From assembly GCA_019649035.1 (NCBI GenBank), contig BMAT01005522.1, positions 79,545 to 108,041 on the forward strand: a stretch of DNA of 28,497 nucleotides, given 5' to 3'. The position numbers and the translations under genes were made by a program. The notes under the pieces were generated by a model that made no database searches, was not told where the DNA came from, and worked only from the letters and a program-made list of their open reading frames with translations. The stretch is from Elysia marginata. Taxonomy: Eukaryota > Mollusca > Gastropoda > Plakobranchidae. Shown here one piece after another: positions 10,346 to 21,900 of the stretch. Each line of letters opens with the position of its first letter. The first letter of the stretch is position 1.

Positions 10346-11205
10346 GTTAGGTGAAGAGGTGAAAGTTTAACCAATTGTGCTTTGTTCTGAGCTTAAGATG
10401 TAATAAACTTCTTTGACCTGCTTGTTGGAAGTATGGATCTGTTTTGTTGAGCAGAGAGTGTTAATGCAGCCATTTTGTCGTGGGTATCACGTATTAGCGT
10501 AACCGGCATTTTTGCTACTTTTCAGGAGACCCGTTTAAAGATTTCGACCGTTTTGTAACGTCTAGCGTGAGAGAAGCGGTTGGCATAAACGCGTCATATT
10601 TGGATATAATGTGTAATATTATATTATCTATTTTACACCACTGTAAACCAATTTCTTGAAAAAAACCTTGGTGTTTGATAAATAGCATTTTTGTCAGATA
10701 GGTCAGTGCTTAAAAGCCAATTCGTCTCCCTAGGATCTAAAGTTTAAGTAGAAACGCCAATATTTTATAGACACACTAATTAGTTGTCACGAACACACAA
10801 AAAGTTATGTCGTATTGCGTTACATTGCGTTATATAAATTATTGATAAAGAATAAAAAAAGAAGTCATTATTGTTGTTTCATTGCCAATTTTTATGCGAC
10901 ATGGAAAATTGCATGACAAGGATTAATGTTTTGCTTTCAGCCTTGGTACTTGAAATGAGCTGTGAATTTTTTTTCCTCCAGCGTATAATCTGTATGATAA
11001 TTTTGGCTTCTCTAAGGATAGGCAGGTACATAAATGCATTTTAGATTTCTCGAAAGTCTTCTTTTAGCCTTTCATTGTTTTCTACTACAAATTCAAAAGG
11101 AGTATTAGTAAACAGCCGAAAATGTGCTCAAAACCATTTTAGAGCTTGTCTTAAAAGTATTTTTTTTTCTTATTTGACTGAGTGACAGGTTGAAAGTTTT
11201 CTTTT
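10346..11205. other. AT-rich gene-free stretch
   Basis: No gene is seen. The part next to 10345 may be further decayed sequence of the minus-strand retrotransposon. The part before 11205 may belong to the plus-strand element, but neither can be shown by reading alone. Confidence 0.45.
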
Positions 11206-11209
11206 TTAA

Positions 11210-11470
11210 ACACAAAGGGTACCTGTAAACGAAAGATTATGTAACATCAGCGGGATCGTTGAAGGTGAATACCATTGTTTAATTGAATGCAGTAAATTCA
11301 AAGAATGTAGACTAGGATGTTTGCCTGAGAAGCTTGCAGAGAAACCAAGTATGTTTGAATTTGTCAGCTTTTTTAAGACTGAGAATAAACAAGATTTTAA
11401 AATGTTATCTGCTTTATGCGCGCGAGTGTTGAGAGAGCGTCATGTGAATGAGAGTTTTCCGGCTGTGTAG
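11210..11470 (+). pseudogene. 3' end of a non-LTR retrotransposon reading frame
   Basis: An open frame of 86 codons runs from after the stop at 11207-11209 to TAG at 11468-11470. It contains RVPVNERLCNISG followed by EGEYHCLIEC, then a basic end with ARVLRERHV. This fits the C-x2-C-x(7-10)-H-x4-C knuckle at the C-terminus of many non-LTR retrotransposon polyproteins ('NERxCxxC...EDEYHFLxxC'), except that Ser replaces the second Cys. The reverse transcriptase itself is missing, so the copy is 5'-truncated, as is usual for LINEs. It has no internal stop, so it is younger or less decayed than the element at 13381. Clade not assigned. Confidence 0.75.
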
Positions 11471-11600
11471 CGCGAGCTTGTATGTATCTAATTGGTGGTT
11501 GTACTTGTTAGTTGTACTTGAAAACTGTACTTGAAGATTATGTATATTTATGAATTGGCCTCTGGCCTAATAAAACTATTAAATTTGACTTTGAATTTTA
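11471..11600 (+). mobile_element. 3' untranslated end of the same non-LTR element
   Basis: After the stop codon comes a short region with three GTACTTG words, a small GGCC-TCT-GGCC hairpin (11557-11567), AATAAA (11569-11574) and then an AT-rich TTGA-like tail. A stem-loop and short repeat at the very end is typical of LINEs that use tail recognition. Confidence 0.6.
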
Positions 11601-11606
11601 ACCATC

Positions 11607-11620
11607 TACTAGATCTAGTA
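11607..11620. other. 14-bp perfect palindrome
   Basis: TACTAGATCTAGTA is a perfect palindrome just past the retrotransposon tail and one of several TAGATCT-type words in the window. Confidence 0.7.
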
Positions 11621-12560
11621 CCGGTTAGGTGTTAGTAGTTCTAATTCAGTACAATACAATAAACAACTATAGTCTTCCACGTCGGCAATGTATTTATTGC
11701 TGCAAGAATAAATTTCAATTCAGCAACGACGGAAGATTTTAGAGTAGAAAAAAGATTGATTTAAATTTGATGTTTTAGTCAGTACACTATTGGTTCCACA
11801 TAGTTTCAACTTTATTTATTTATAAAGTTATCAATGTGTTCCAAACGAGTTAAAGTGTGTCACAAGAAAACAAAGAGTGTTGCTTGATTTGGTTTTGCGA
11901 GGAAAAAAAAGCAACGAAAAATTATCCCTTAAAAATCTAAGACCAGTCTGTAAATCTTCATGAGAATTCAGTGAGTTTAGGTCTCAAATTATTTCAGGCG
12001 GTTACCAGCATGAAGTAGACACGTGAAATGTAAAGATGATTGTGAAAGCAATCAATCCAAATTGAAAAACTTATGAGAAAAGTGGAAATTAAAAGAAGAG
12101 AGAGAGAAACGAATTAATAAGTCTTCACAACATCTTCATCAGCAGATGCCAGGCAAATAGCCTGTTGCCTAAACCCTGGAGAGGCAAGTCTGGTTTTTGA
12201 GATGCCATGAGGTTTGTATTTTTCGTAATTATCACACAAAATATTAGAAGACATCTTTGCAAATTATTTAAGAAACTTTCAGCATAAAACAAAACCTACT
12301 TGATAGTCTGTGAAAATTATAGAAACTTACCTTTTTCAGGTTATTACATTAAGTTACGTCGCTCGTTGTTCTGTTTCTTGTTCTTCTTTTTATATTTTAA
12401 TTTTCTTTTGCCGACTCTTTTAAATACAATCTATCATTTGAAACAGTTCTTTTTTCTGAGGCTCAAGTCTTTGTATCTGATAAACTTTAGTTTCCACTTA
12501 TCAATTCGTCATAGAATCAATCTGTTTTAGAAGTGAAAACTTTCTTTTTCTCGTACTTGC
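11621..12560. other. AT-rich gene-free stretch
   Basis: No gene is seen. Positions 12120-12200 have a more balanced composition, but no frame or motif identifies them. The frame at 12300-12530 is Phe/Leu-rich AT sequence. Confidence 0.45.
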
Positions 12561-12825
12561 GGTAACTTTATTCCTAATGTCTCTCCCTCTGTTAGCAATC
12601 GACTGGGATTCTCCTTCTTCTAGGTGCGCGTGCCGAAGTTTGTACTCACTGTCTGCCCAAAACTCGCGCAAACTTTGTTACAAAATACTCACTTCGGAGT
12701 TTGCCTGCGCCTCCCACTCTCTGCTCCCGTCACTTTGTCATTCATTATTTCGACTGCTCTCTCTTTCCTCTACCATCCTCCCATTCTGACGCCTCGTCGC
12801 TCTTTGCCACATTGTGTCCTCTCCC

Positions 12826-12865
<40 letters not shown>
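12826..12865. repeat. (TC)n dinucleotide microsatellite
   Basis: About 20 uninterrupted TC units lie inside a wider pyrimidine-rich region (12560-13060). The overlapping frames of 60-150 codons are Ser/Leu/Pro-rich translations of that composition. I reject them as genes. Confidence 0.95.
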
Positions 12866-12869
<4 letters not shown>

Positions 12870-13380
12870 TTCTTGGCACCTCCCATGCTTCCCGCAAAGC
12901 ATCACCCAGCAGACCATGGCTGCTTTCACGCGAGAATTCTACAAATGAGCGCGCTCCACCCTATCCACTTTCCTGTCCTTGTCATAATCCCATGCCTACC
13001 TTTCTCATTGAGCCCAGTCTTTGTCTTACATTTTGTATCCCTCGCTCTCGTTTGTTTCTATATTTGATATGTTCAGAAATGGATGATTGTTATCAAACTA
13101 AAAATGAATGAACACAAGACAGAATTACATTTTTGCAATATAAAAAAGTAAATTACATGACTACAGTGTTGCAATTCAGACATAAAAATTGGAAATTAGT
13201 CTGTTACTCTAGCGAGAAGGCCAAAAAAACCTGTGAGTTTTTTAAAATAACAAGCTGTGTGTGGATCATCAAGTAAATCGTTTATGCAAATAAATGTATC
13301 GTGAATTAAGACTCATTGCTCAAATTCCAACTTTTCCATATGAGAAGTCTATTCAAATCTTGATTTCATCTTTTTATATT

Positions 13381-13997
13381 TTCTAGACTACATAACTGTA
13401 ACTCCCTTCTTGCTGGTTTGAATACAGAGTCTATTAATCAACTACAACGTTTTTAAATCTGAGAGCAAGGCTGATTCCAAAGAAAGCTCCAAAGAGGACA
13501 GGTTACCCCAACGTTAAAATCCCTTCATTGGCTGCCTGTAAAATCTAAAATTTGTCATAAAATTACCAGTGTGTGTTTCAAATGTGTGAACATAAGACGC
13601 CTCAATACCTGAAACACCTCATTATACCGTACACCCCATCCAGGTAGTTGATGTTAAATTAATGTAAATTATTTAAAAATTCCAACGGTTAAGTAAAAAT
13701 CAGGAGAAAGAGCCTTCGATGCACATGCCTTCAAATTTGGAACTCTTTACCTTACGAATTGCGGGCGGGCTGTGACATCAGAAAGTTTATTGAAAAAGAA
13801 ACTCAAGACTCATAAGTCATATGTTTGCAATTTTTATGAAGGCTAGAAATATCCTGATGGTTTTTTCTTGTCCTTTGCATGTTTGAGATATTAAAGTAAA
13901 GTATGTATGTGATCAAATGCTATTCTGTATGTTGTGAAAAATCTGTACAGTGATTAGAGTTCTTTAGGGGATTGAACGCTTTATGAATACACTGTAT
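13381..13997 (+). pseudogene. L2/CR1-like LINE, decayed 3' part
   Basis: Translated pieces on the plus strand follow the C-terminal reverse-transcriptase region of L2/CR1-type elements in the right order. They are CNSLLAGL and INQLQR near 13397-13450, a degraded 'LKSLHWLPVK' region at about 13515-13545, KTPQYLKHLIIPYTPSR near 13590-13645, GERAFDAHAF near 13705-13735, and AVTSESLLKKKLKTH near 13770-13815. Stops and frame changes separate them, so it is a dead copy. The 3' untranslated part ends with GAACGCTTTATGAATACA (about 13974-13991), like the 'GCGCTTTATAAATA' end of this group, and passes straight into the ATT repeat. Confidence 0.85.
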
Positions 13998-14223
13998 TAT
14001 TAATATTATTATAATATTATTGTTATTATTATTATTATTATTATCATTATTATTATTAATATCATCATTTTTTATTATATTTATAATCATTTTTATCATG
14101 GTTATTAATGACATGATTTTTATCATTATTATTATTGTTATTATTATTATTATTATTAGTATCATCATTTTTTATTATTATCATTATTATCATGATTATT
14201 ATTGGCACGATTTTTATCATTAC

Positions 14224-14269
<46 letters not shown>

Positions 14270-14300
14270 GTTATTATCATTATTTATAATTATTATTAAA
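13998..14300 (+). repeat. Expanded (ATT)n tail of the LINE
   Basis: About 300 bp of ATT triplets with ATC/GTT variants directly follow the LINE 3' end. Parts recur at about 94-100 bp: ATCATCATTTTTTATTAT at 14061 and 14161, and TCATGRTTATT at 14096 and 14190. The tract has therefore grown by a larger duplication as well as by slippage. Poly-Ile, poly-Leu and poly-Tyr frames over it are not genes. Confidence 0.93.
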
Positions 14301-15810
14301 GACACATACATTGTATTTTCCCTCTCGTTTTACTTATACACATCAGACAATACGTTACTGCATGCTGCTCTGATTTTCCTCTGAATTTTATATCATGTAA
14401 TAGGATTTTTATCGCAATTTGTTTTCAAAAGAATTGTTATCTCACCTGAATTTCTTTTCCTGCAATATCGACTTTTTCCAACAGACAATAACAAAGACTA
14501 TAGAAAAAAGTTCAAATGAACCTTTCTTAATCTTATCTGTAGTTTTAATCCTGGACGATGTCTTGTGCGCTGGCCTTGTATTCATCCTAGACGAAGCAGC
14601 CAAATTTCAGCTAAATTATCCCAAACCTGAGGGTATAACATTTTGCCAGATCAGGGCCTAGGATGGCTGAGTCCAGGCAGTGTCATCGGGTGTGATTAGA
14701 TGTTATATTGCTTTAATATTTAACACTTTATGTTGGATAGGTCCGACCTTAGGCAACAGTGGAGACCATGTGTTATCAGCCCACTCAGGAGGACGAAGCC
14801 CATAGGGAAGGAAATTCAGGATGGCTGATGGGTTAACGTGGCCTGTTAGCCAATCGTCCGCTTTAAAATCCACGCTACCTATGGGTGTTTTCCCGTCATG
14901 CGTTATCGTCGTTAGCGCGCAAGGCCTCTAGTTACAGTGCTTAAAATGCCTTTTGGCCTAAACGTAAACCTAGAGTTCTGATGGTCTATCTCATTTAATT
15001 GTTGGTACAGGGAGGGCAAACGAGACTCTAACGAGTGATTTTCTGTTGGAGGCCCGGCCAAGGTAAACTTCAAAACAAAATTTAGACATTATAACATCTA
15101 CTGATGTTGCATTTTTCAGTATGTACTACGGCGACCCAATAACAGACGGTTATACGTTGTGCAAACATTCTAAAGAGTCAAGTGGATCATTAAAAAAACT
15201 AGCGTTTGTACTTTCTCTATAAATTATAACTGAACCTGCCTAGAACGTTGACCTGGGTTTGGCTAAAAGTGAAAAAAAAAGGGTTTTAAATTTTCTAATT
15301 TTTACGTATCTCAATCGTTAAAAGAGATGCGATAAAGAGACATAGCCATGTTTAAGGCTTGTCTTATATTCTGAGCTAGCCTGTCTGAGTCTCATAGTAC
15401 CACCTGAAAGCTGCCATCTGCTCTTAATGAAGTACAATGTCTTGTTGTTTTAACTCTTTCAATGATATTTAGATACCATTGACATTGATGAGGCAGTTGT
15501 GATTACTAATCCATCCTAGCTAGAAACAAAAGGTTTTGGCAACGTAACTTTGACAAGGTAAAAAAAAATTCAACTGACCTATACATATACAATATGAATA
15601 GGCGACCAGATTTACAACCCCAAAGGTATGCAAAGTGTAATTAAATTGGAGTAAAGTAAAATAAGACTGATATTTTATCAATGACGCGTTAGCAGACATT
15701 CTATTAAAAGATTACCCCTTACTGTAGATATGATTCGGAGAATTGTCTTGATACAACATGGATTATTGAATATACTAGAGATGATAAATTATTATAAAAC
15801 TGTTGCTGTT
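14301..15810. other. Gene-free stretch with weak exon-like segment
   Basis: No confirmed gene is present. Positions 14543-14632 form a 90-bp open segment between AG and GT and are discussed under findings. Positions 14650-14950 are more GC-rich and CpG-rich and contain AGGATGGCTGA twice (14660-14670, 14818-14828). They may be an unrecognised old repeat. Confidence 0.45.
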
Positions 15811-15811
15811 A

Positions 15812-15858
15812 ATTATTATTATTATGATGATGATGATGATGATGATGACGAGGAGGAT
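15812..15858. repeat. Compound (ATT)n-(GAT)n microsatellite
   Basis: ATT triplets switch to about eight GAT/ATG triplets and then GACGAGGAGG. The Tyr/Asp-rich frame at 15730-15960 is a reading of this repeat. Confidence 0.9.
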
Positions 15859-15859
15859 G

Positions 15860-18380
15860 TTATAAGTATAGTATTATTCATTATAACGATGAAATTGACT
15901 GCAGTAATGACGATAATGACAAGAAATCGTTCAAGTCGGGCCCCTTGTTATGTTATTTAGTGTCCACTAATTCATCACCATAAACTCACTATCTTTCTTC
16001 ACAGCCTTATAGTGAGACTGATTTTCGCGCAACCTGTGCGATTGAGCCGGGAGTTTGAACTTTAAATTGAGGAAAACTCCTTTTCAAAGTAGGACCTACG
16101 TTTAGTTTTTTTTTTCTATTTTTCTCCATCATGAAGAATAATTTATACCATACTATTACCCACAGATCTTGACACTTCTTGCACTTTTTAAAACTTGGAC
16201 GTTAAGAAAAATGCATTGTTAGAAATATTTATATCTTGTAATGTGAAAACTGAGTATTTTCAATAATTTGTACTGGTTGCGAAACAATGGTTTCAACCTA
16301 AATCTATCTATTGGTGCGAAATGGCGTTTTATTTAGGATGCGCAATATATTTTCCTATTACGCCACACAAAGATGTGTGCAACCTGCTAGAAGGAAGGTG
16401 GAAGGGATGGATGTTTCCCAAGTTGTGACGTAGATTTAGGTCAGAACCGTTAGACATTTTCGCGGCTGCCCTCCTAACACTTCAATATAAATTACAAGAC
16501 TTTAAATCTTTCCTGTACAGTGTGCACTGCCCAACCACCCCTCCCCCCTCCTCAAAAAGAGTCAACCTGCTTTGATGTTCAAATTGAGAAAATATTGACT
16601 TTTTTGTAAAAAGTTAAATGTTCACAGCCAATTTTCCGGTATAAAATGAAATTAAAAAAGTATTTCATGTAACCAATATAAAGTACGAAAATGATGATTG
16701 GAAGAGCAATATTTGATTAGATGACTGGTTAATAATCTGCATTCTTTGTACTTTGAAAAAATAATATTTTAATTAGTTTTATTTACTTGAGAACACACCT
16801 TTTAAAAGTAGCTATATTCCTCTTTTTTCTTCATATTTTAACAAAATCGATTGAAATTTTTGTATATTACAAGTAAGAATATCACATCAATGCTTTATCT
16901 CAAAATATCATTGCCTTGTGATTAGAAAATGACGACTTCCGACTCATTTTGACCGGTTTGTGAGAGGTTCACTTATTCCATGTGAGTACTTTAGTAAGGT
17001 TTTTCTTCTGTTTTCACACAATTAATGTATTGGTACTTTTTAAAGTAGTAGTAACCATTATGTCTCGGAACCAGTCCAAATGAGTCTTCAATCGAATTTA
17101 AACAGTATTGAGCAGTGTTTGGTTATATAGAAAATCTTTTATTTTCTTACTTCAAATGCAAACAATTGAAAAGCTCTATAAAGATTCTGTGCTAAGTTTC
17201 AGCCATTGTAAAGTAACTGGGTTTGGGTTTTTGATATTTCAAAAACGGGAGAAAATCGCATATGAAGTTTTAAAAACTACAAAGAATTAAAGCAGGAACC
17301 TTAAGAAAAAAAATATACTTATAAACAACGAAGTCTCAGCATCCATCAGGTGTAGAATTTGTCGAAAAATGGTTCTGGTGTCAACATATTTTTTTTGTTG
17401 TTGTAAAAAACTGTCTTCTGGAACCCCACACGACTTTGAAAGCTTATATTTATCTCAAAACTAGATTATGCAACTTACGACTCATTTGGAGCTGAATTGA
17501 CTTTTCTTTAAAGTTAAACGTTTGACTCGATCAGGCATGCAGACTGCGTCCTGAGAATGCCTTATATCAGGCATCGGGTAAAACAGTCATTGGTTACGTC
17601 TGCCTCTCTCCTGTGACTAACCACACAATTATTGTGGAACGGAACTGGAACATTTTTAAATCTTGTTTGCTGGCGAAGTGGAGCGTGTTTTTGAATATAA
17701 AACGACTCGGAATCCATTTCTGTGAGTCGGATGTCGAAAAGCTGAGTTTGAGAAACATCATTTAAAAGGAGAGCATTTTGGGGTTGTTTTTTTAGACTAT
17801 TTATTTAATTAAAAAAAGTATGCCTATTACCTGCCAGTATAAAGATTATAAAGAAAGTGTTGTGACGTTAGTCAAACGTATTGTTTTAATTATTCAAGCT
17901 TTTGATATGAAGAATGTCACTGGCTACAGGTATGCACTGGTTTCAAGTTAAAATAACCAAGTTTACAAAACAATTTTTCTTTTACATATCTGTAGTAGCC
18001 TAGACTTAAAAAAACCAACTAACACTATATGCAACCATGATTCTTCTAAAAACTGTCACCCGTTTCTATCAGGGGCATTCAAATATTTTTCATGAAACTT
18101 TATAATCCTAATCAAAGTAACATGTAGGCCTACTATTATCTCATATGTTTATGCTACCTGTATCTGTTTTAAGTTTGTGTGTCTGTGATTTGTTAAAAAC
18201 CGAGCAGCATAAGAGATATTCTTACTTAGATATGTCCGAATAACATTAATGAAAGTGTTATCGAACTAAGAACTCAACCAATATAGGCGTATACTTTGTT
18301 CTTACTTTGAGTAGATTTGATATGCAGAGCTGTAGGTAAATAAAGCTAAACATAACCATAGATTTTCGGTAAGTTGATCA
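15860..18380. other. AT-rich gene-free stretch
   Basis: No gene, RNA or mobile element could be recognised. The only mild irregularities are a C-rich patch near 16530-16550 and a balanced-composition patch at 17520-17640 containing the palindromic word CCACACAATTATTGTGG. Confidence 0.45.
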
Positions 18381-18384
18381 CTCG

Positions 18385-18550
18385 TGACGTCACAAGTGTC
18401 TAGCAAAACACAGAGCTCCCCCAACTTCCGCACATGCGCAATGACTGTACCGGTAAGGCTTTGATATAGGAGTTCTCTGTCGTTAGGCGGTAGAGAATCA
18501 ATTCTACCGCCGCTCTCGTGCCGCCGTTGTCATGGGATACTGTATAAACA
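18385..18550. promoter_or_regulatory. Possible promoter/enhancer: CRE, ETS, NRF-1-like, TATA-like
   Basis: TGACGTCA (18385-18392) is a full cAMP-response element within a near-palindrome. CTTCCG (18425-18430) is an ETS-type core and GCACATGCGCA (18430-18440) is close to the NRF-1 site. A TATAAA word lies at about 18543-18548, and the patch has more CpG than its flanks. GGCGGTAGA (18486-18494) and TCTACCGCC (18503-18511) can form a 9-bp stem. The combination resembles animal promoters, but no exon follows on either strand in what I can read. Motif matches alone are weak evidence. Confidence 0.3.
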
Positions 18551-18688
18551 CGCTTGCCGATGTCCCAAGTGGAAACCCAGGAAGCAGTAAAACGGCATAC
18601 GCAATGCCTAGAATTCTCATGTGTTGTTGTTAGTCTCATCTTGCTTGTTCACTTCTTTTAGCCATAAACGCAAACTCAAAAGCTCTTG

Positions 18689-18775
18689 GAAGAAAAAGAA
18701 AAAGAAGAAGAAGAAGAAGAAGAAGAAGAAGAAGAAGAAGAAGAAGAAGAAGAAGAAGAAGAAGAAGAAGAAGAA

Positions 18776-18822
<47 letters not shown>

Positions 18823-18829
18823 AGAAGAC
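18689..18829. repeat. (GAA)n trinucleotide microsatellite
   Basis: About 140 bp of nearly pure GAA/AAG triplets with one GAG variant near 18797. The poly-Lys, poly-Glu, poly-Ser, poly-Leu and poly-Phe frames over it are its translations. A CAA-rich stretch follows at 18829-18850. I could not find a retroelement head on either side. Confidence 0.95.
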
Positions 18830-18951
18830 CAACAACAACAACAAAAAAGAACATTAACAAGAACAAAAACAGCAATAACGTCAACAAATATATGGCACAT
18901 AAACGTCAAAGATGACAACAGCACCTAGTCAAGCAAATCTAAACATGCGTT

Positions 18952-18967
18952 GGGAGGGGGGAGGGGG
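18952..18967 (+). repeat. G-rich run
   Basis: GGG-A-GGGGGG-A-GGGGG, a short guanine-rich run with possible but weak G-quadruplex potential. Confidence 0.7.
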
Positions 18968-18969
18968 CT

Positions 18970-21900
18970 TTTCGGCAAATTTAGGAAACATAAGACTCAT
19001 AAACTACTTAAATCTCAAACGTCAATTTTTTCATGAGGAATCAGGTAGATGTTAAATCACAAACCGTACACTAGAAATAAAAAATCCCTGTAGTTTTTTT
19101 GGTTTGAAATTTTATTGTTGTCTTATTTACATACCCTACATCGGGCTACAAATGCCATAGTCAAACTTTTCCTGATGACGTTTTGTATGCGATGAAACAA
19201 TATAGTGCGAAACGCAAACTTTATGAATTATTTTTACGCCATGCTTTGCGCTTCATCACTTATGTAAACTTTTAAGCTAATGCAGTTGGGAACACAACAG
19301 GCTTTATGAATGAAAGTGTTCACCAATGTGTGTGTTCTAGGTTTCGCATAAGGCTAAACGCTTGCTGACAATGATAAACTAAAATCAATCATCTAGATCT
19401 AGCTTCAATTTTTTTCTTTGAAATGGGTGTACGTGAAATATTACCAAGTTTCCAGTCGTGATTCTTCTTTTCTTTTCGAAAGGCATATAAGTCGAAAAGC
19501 TTAATAAACAAATTGAATAAAATCTAGAATACTTTTTCACAAATACATTGTTTTGTTTACTTGCCTATTGGCTTATATCATTCATGCTATCGCATTTAAA
19601 AGCTAAAAGCCGGTATCTAGCTAGATCTAAGCGAAGAAGAGGAAGAAATCTACAAAGGAATTGAGAGACAAGAGAGAGAGAGGTAGTTAGAGACAAGAAT
19701 AGAGGTAGAAAGCGAGAGAAAGAGACACCCTTACGTTTGCATTAAAAAAGAGAATTACTGATTAAAATGGATAATTCTGACAAGGAGGAACTATAATGAA
19801 AAGCACGAGAAAGAGATAGCAATATGCAATTTTTATTGATACTTTCCAGAATAGAACTAGAAATAAGGTAGGGTGGCATAAATAAGTTACAGAAGGTAGA
19901 AATAAAGTTGGTGGTATTAAGTTTGATTAAGTCGGTGGTATCTACTACAGTGTCATGCACCCAATCACTTACCGGTGCCAAGCACGGGCTGCAATAACTA
20001 GTTTATAATAACGTAACCTCCACAAAAAACAGCGAGGATTGAAAAAGCAAATTTAAAAAAAAACGTAGACAGAAGGCATAGACATAAAGTACAGCTTATG
20101 GAATTTGTTACGCTATCAATTTATACAATCTTAGTGATCAAAAGTTCAGTTTAAAAAACTCTAAGATTGCTTCAAATGGCACAGCGTACACCTACAAAAC
20201 GGAGTCTGACTAGTTAAAACACTTGCAATTGTTTATATTATGTAAAATTTAACGCAGGTGTCATCAACAGCTTTTAAACATAGGACTAGTTTTATAGGCT
20301 TTTGCAGTATCACACCCCATGTACGTCTGCGATGGCCTAAGTCTAGGTACATGTGTCTCAAGTTATTTTATATTAGAGCGATGGCCCTTCCAAATGCTGA
20401 GTAAATGTTTGGGTCACGGTTTACGAAAGGACGTCCACACCCACTGCAATCATATAGATTATCTAGACACCTGGAGGGCTGAAAAGGAAACTTGGACCAA
20501 TCGGGCACCGTTAATTGAGATATAAATTAGAGAAAACAGAGTTGAACAAAGGTGTGACAATAATTTTTATTAACAACAAAAAAAAAAGAAACCGATTTAA
20601 AATTGAAGTAAAATAGTCTACGCATTAGGCCTAACTGTGAAGTAAGCGAATTTTAGCGAGGGGAGCTAATACGCGCGTGTGTGGGCGAGTGCCCAGACCT
20701 CATTTTAGCAAGGAATAATAAGAGACTGGAGGAATGGAAGCGAGCGAGGGAACAGAGTTAAAATTGGGGTGTCCAATTCGACAAAGTAGGTTTTCACCTA
20801 GTTCAGCAAAATCGTTTCAGACTTAAAGCTACGCTCAGTTATACAAGCACAAGTCTGACATGTCTACACGTTTCTAGCTAAAAGATCCTTGGCACTTTTG
20901 AGCCTTACAACACTAACACCGGAGAACATTTGGCCAACAAAGGGTCACAAAATTCATTTCTATAGTACTATGAGCAATTGAAAGCAGATATCCAAAACAA
21001 AATGAATGGCCAAATGAATAAATGCCAAGGTGTGATTATTTTTTAGGGAGATATGGATTAAAGATAATATTGAAAAAAGAAGAAACATGTAGTACATTTG
21101 AATTAAGACGTGCAAAAATTTTTAAACCAAAAGTAGCGACGATTTAAAATCTAGTGATAAAAAACCCGGCGCATAAGGCCTGTCGGTTAAAATAAATATC
21201 AAAAATACCTAATAATAGAAAAACTTTAACTTAGGCAAGTAAACATGTTAAGTAATCATTTCATTATTGTAAAATGTATTTCATTTTATTAGAGACATCA
21301 AAGGAAAACAATGTTCGTGTAAATAATATGTAAGCGAAAAACAAAAAAAAGATATAGAAAAGATGCTTTTTTGGGGGAGTGGGGTGTCGTGGAGACAGTT
21401 ATAGACAGAGTGATTATTTGGAAAGAAGAGGCAAATTGAAATAAGATGCAAATCGATGTGTTCAAAGTTAGTTGGGTAAATTACAGGTACACGATGGCAT
21501 GAAGAAAAGAAAGGTAACCAATGGTACAGCCCAGTCTAGTACTCCATCAGGTCGGCTACGCCCCATCTAGTATTATATATAATGGCCTATGTAAGTTTGG
21601 ATGAAAGAAAACAATTAACCGTTTAGAATATACAACTCTACCATCCCCTTGCAGTCTCCAAATTCACAAGATTTCATGAAAACCCTTAGTCTTTGGAGAC
21701 GATTTTACTTGAGCCCTTGGCTGTCATTTCTTTGTAGAATGTCAAACTAATAATCGTGACAACAGCCAATTAGTGGGATTTTAGAAAATTAAAAATAATA
21801 TTTGGGGGGAACACGTAAAATTTTTTTTCTTTGTGGATCAATAGGAATTCTAATGGTTTTAAAAAATCAAAATGCAAGTAAATATATACCTCTTCTGAAG

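Noticed and set aside
12577..13111. Ser/Leu/Pro-rich frames of 63-147 codons
   Set aside because: They arise from a pyrimidine-rich region with a (TC)n core. Two overlapping frames are equally open and none has a recognisable domain.
18617..18928. Overlapping poly-Glu, poly-Lys, poly-Ser and poly-Phe frames
   Set aside because: Translations of the (GAA)n microsatellite in all frames.
20319..20525. 68-codon frame on the plus strand with balanced composition
   Set aside because: No domain recognised and no supporting splice signals noticed.
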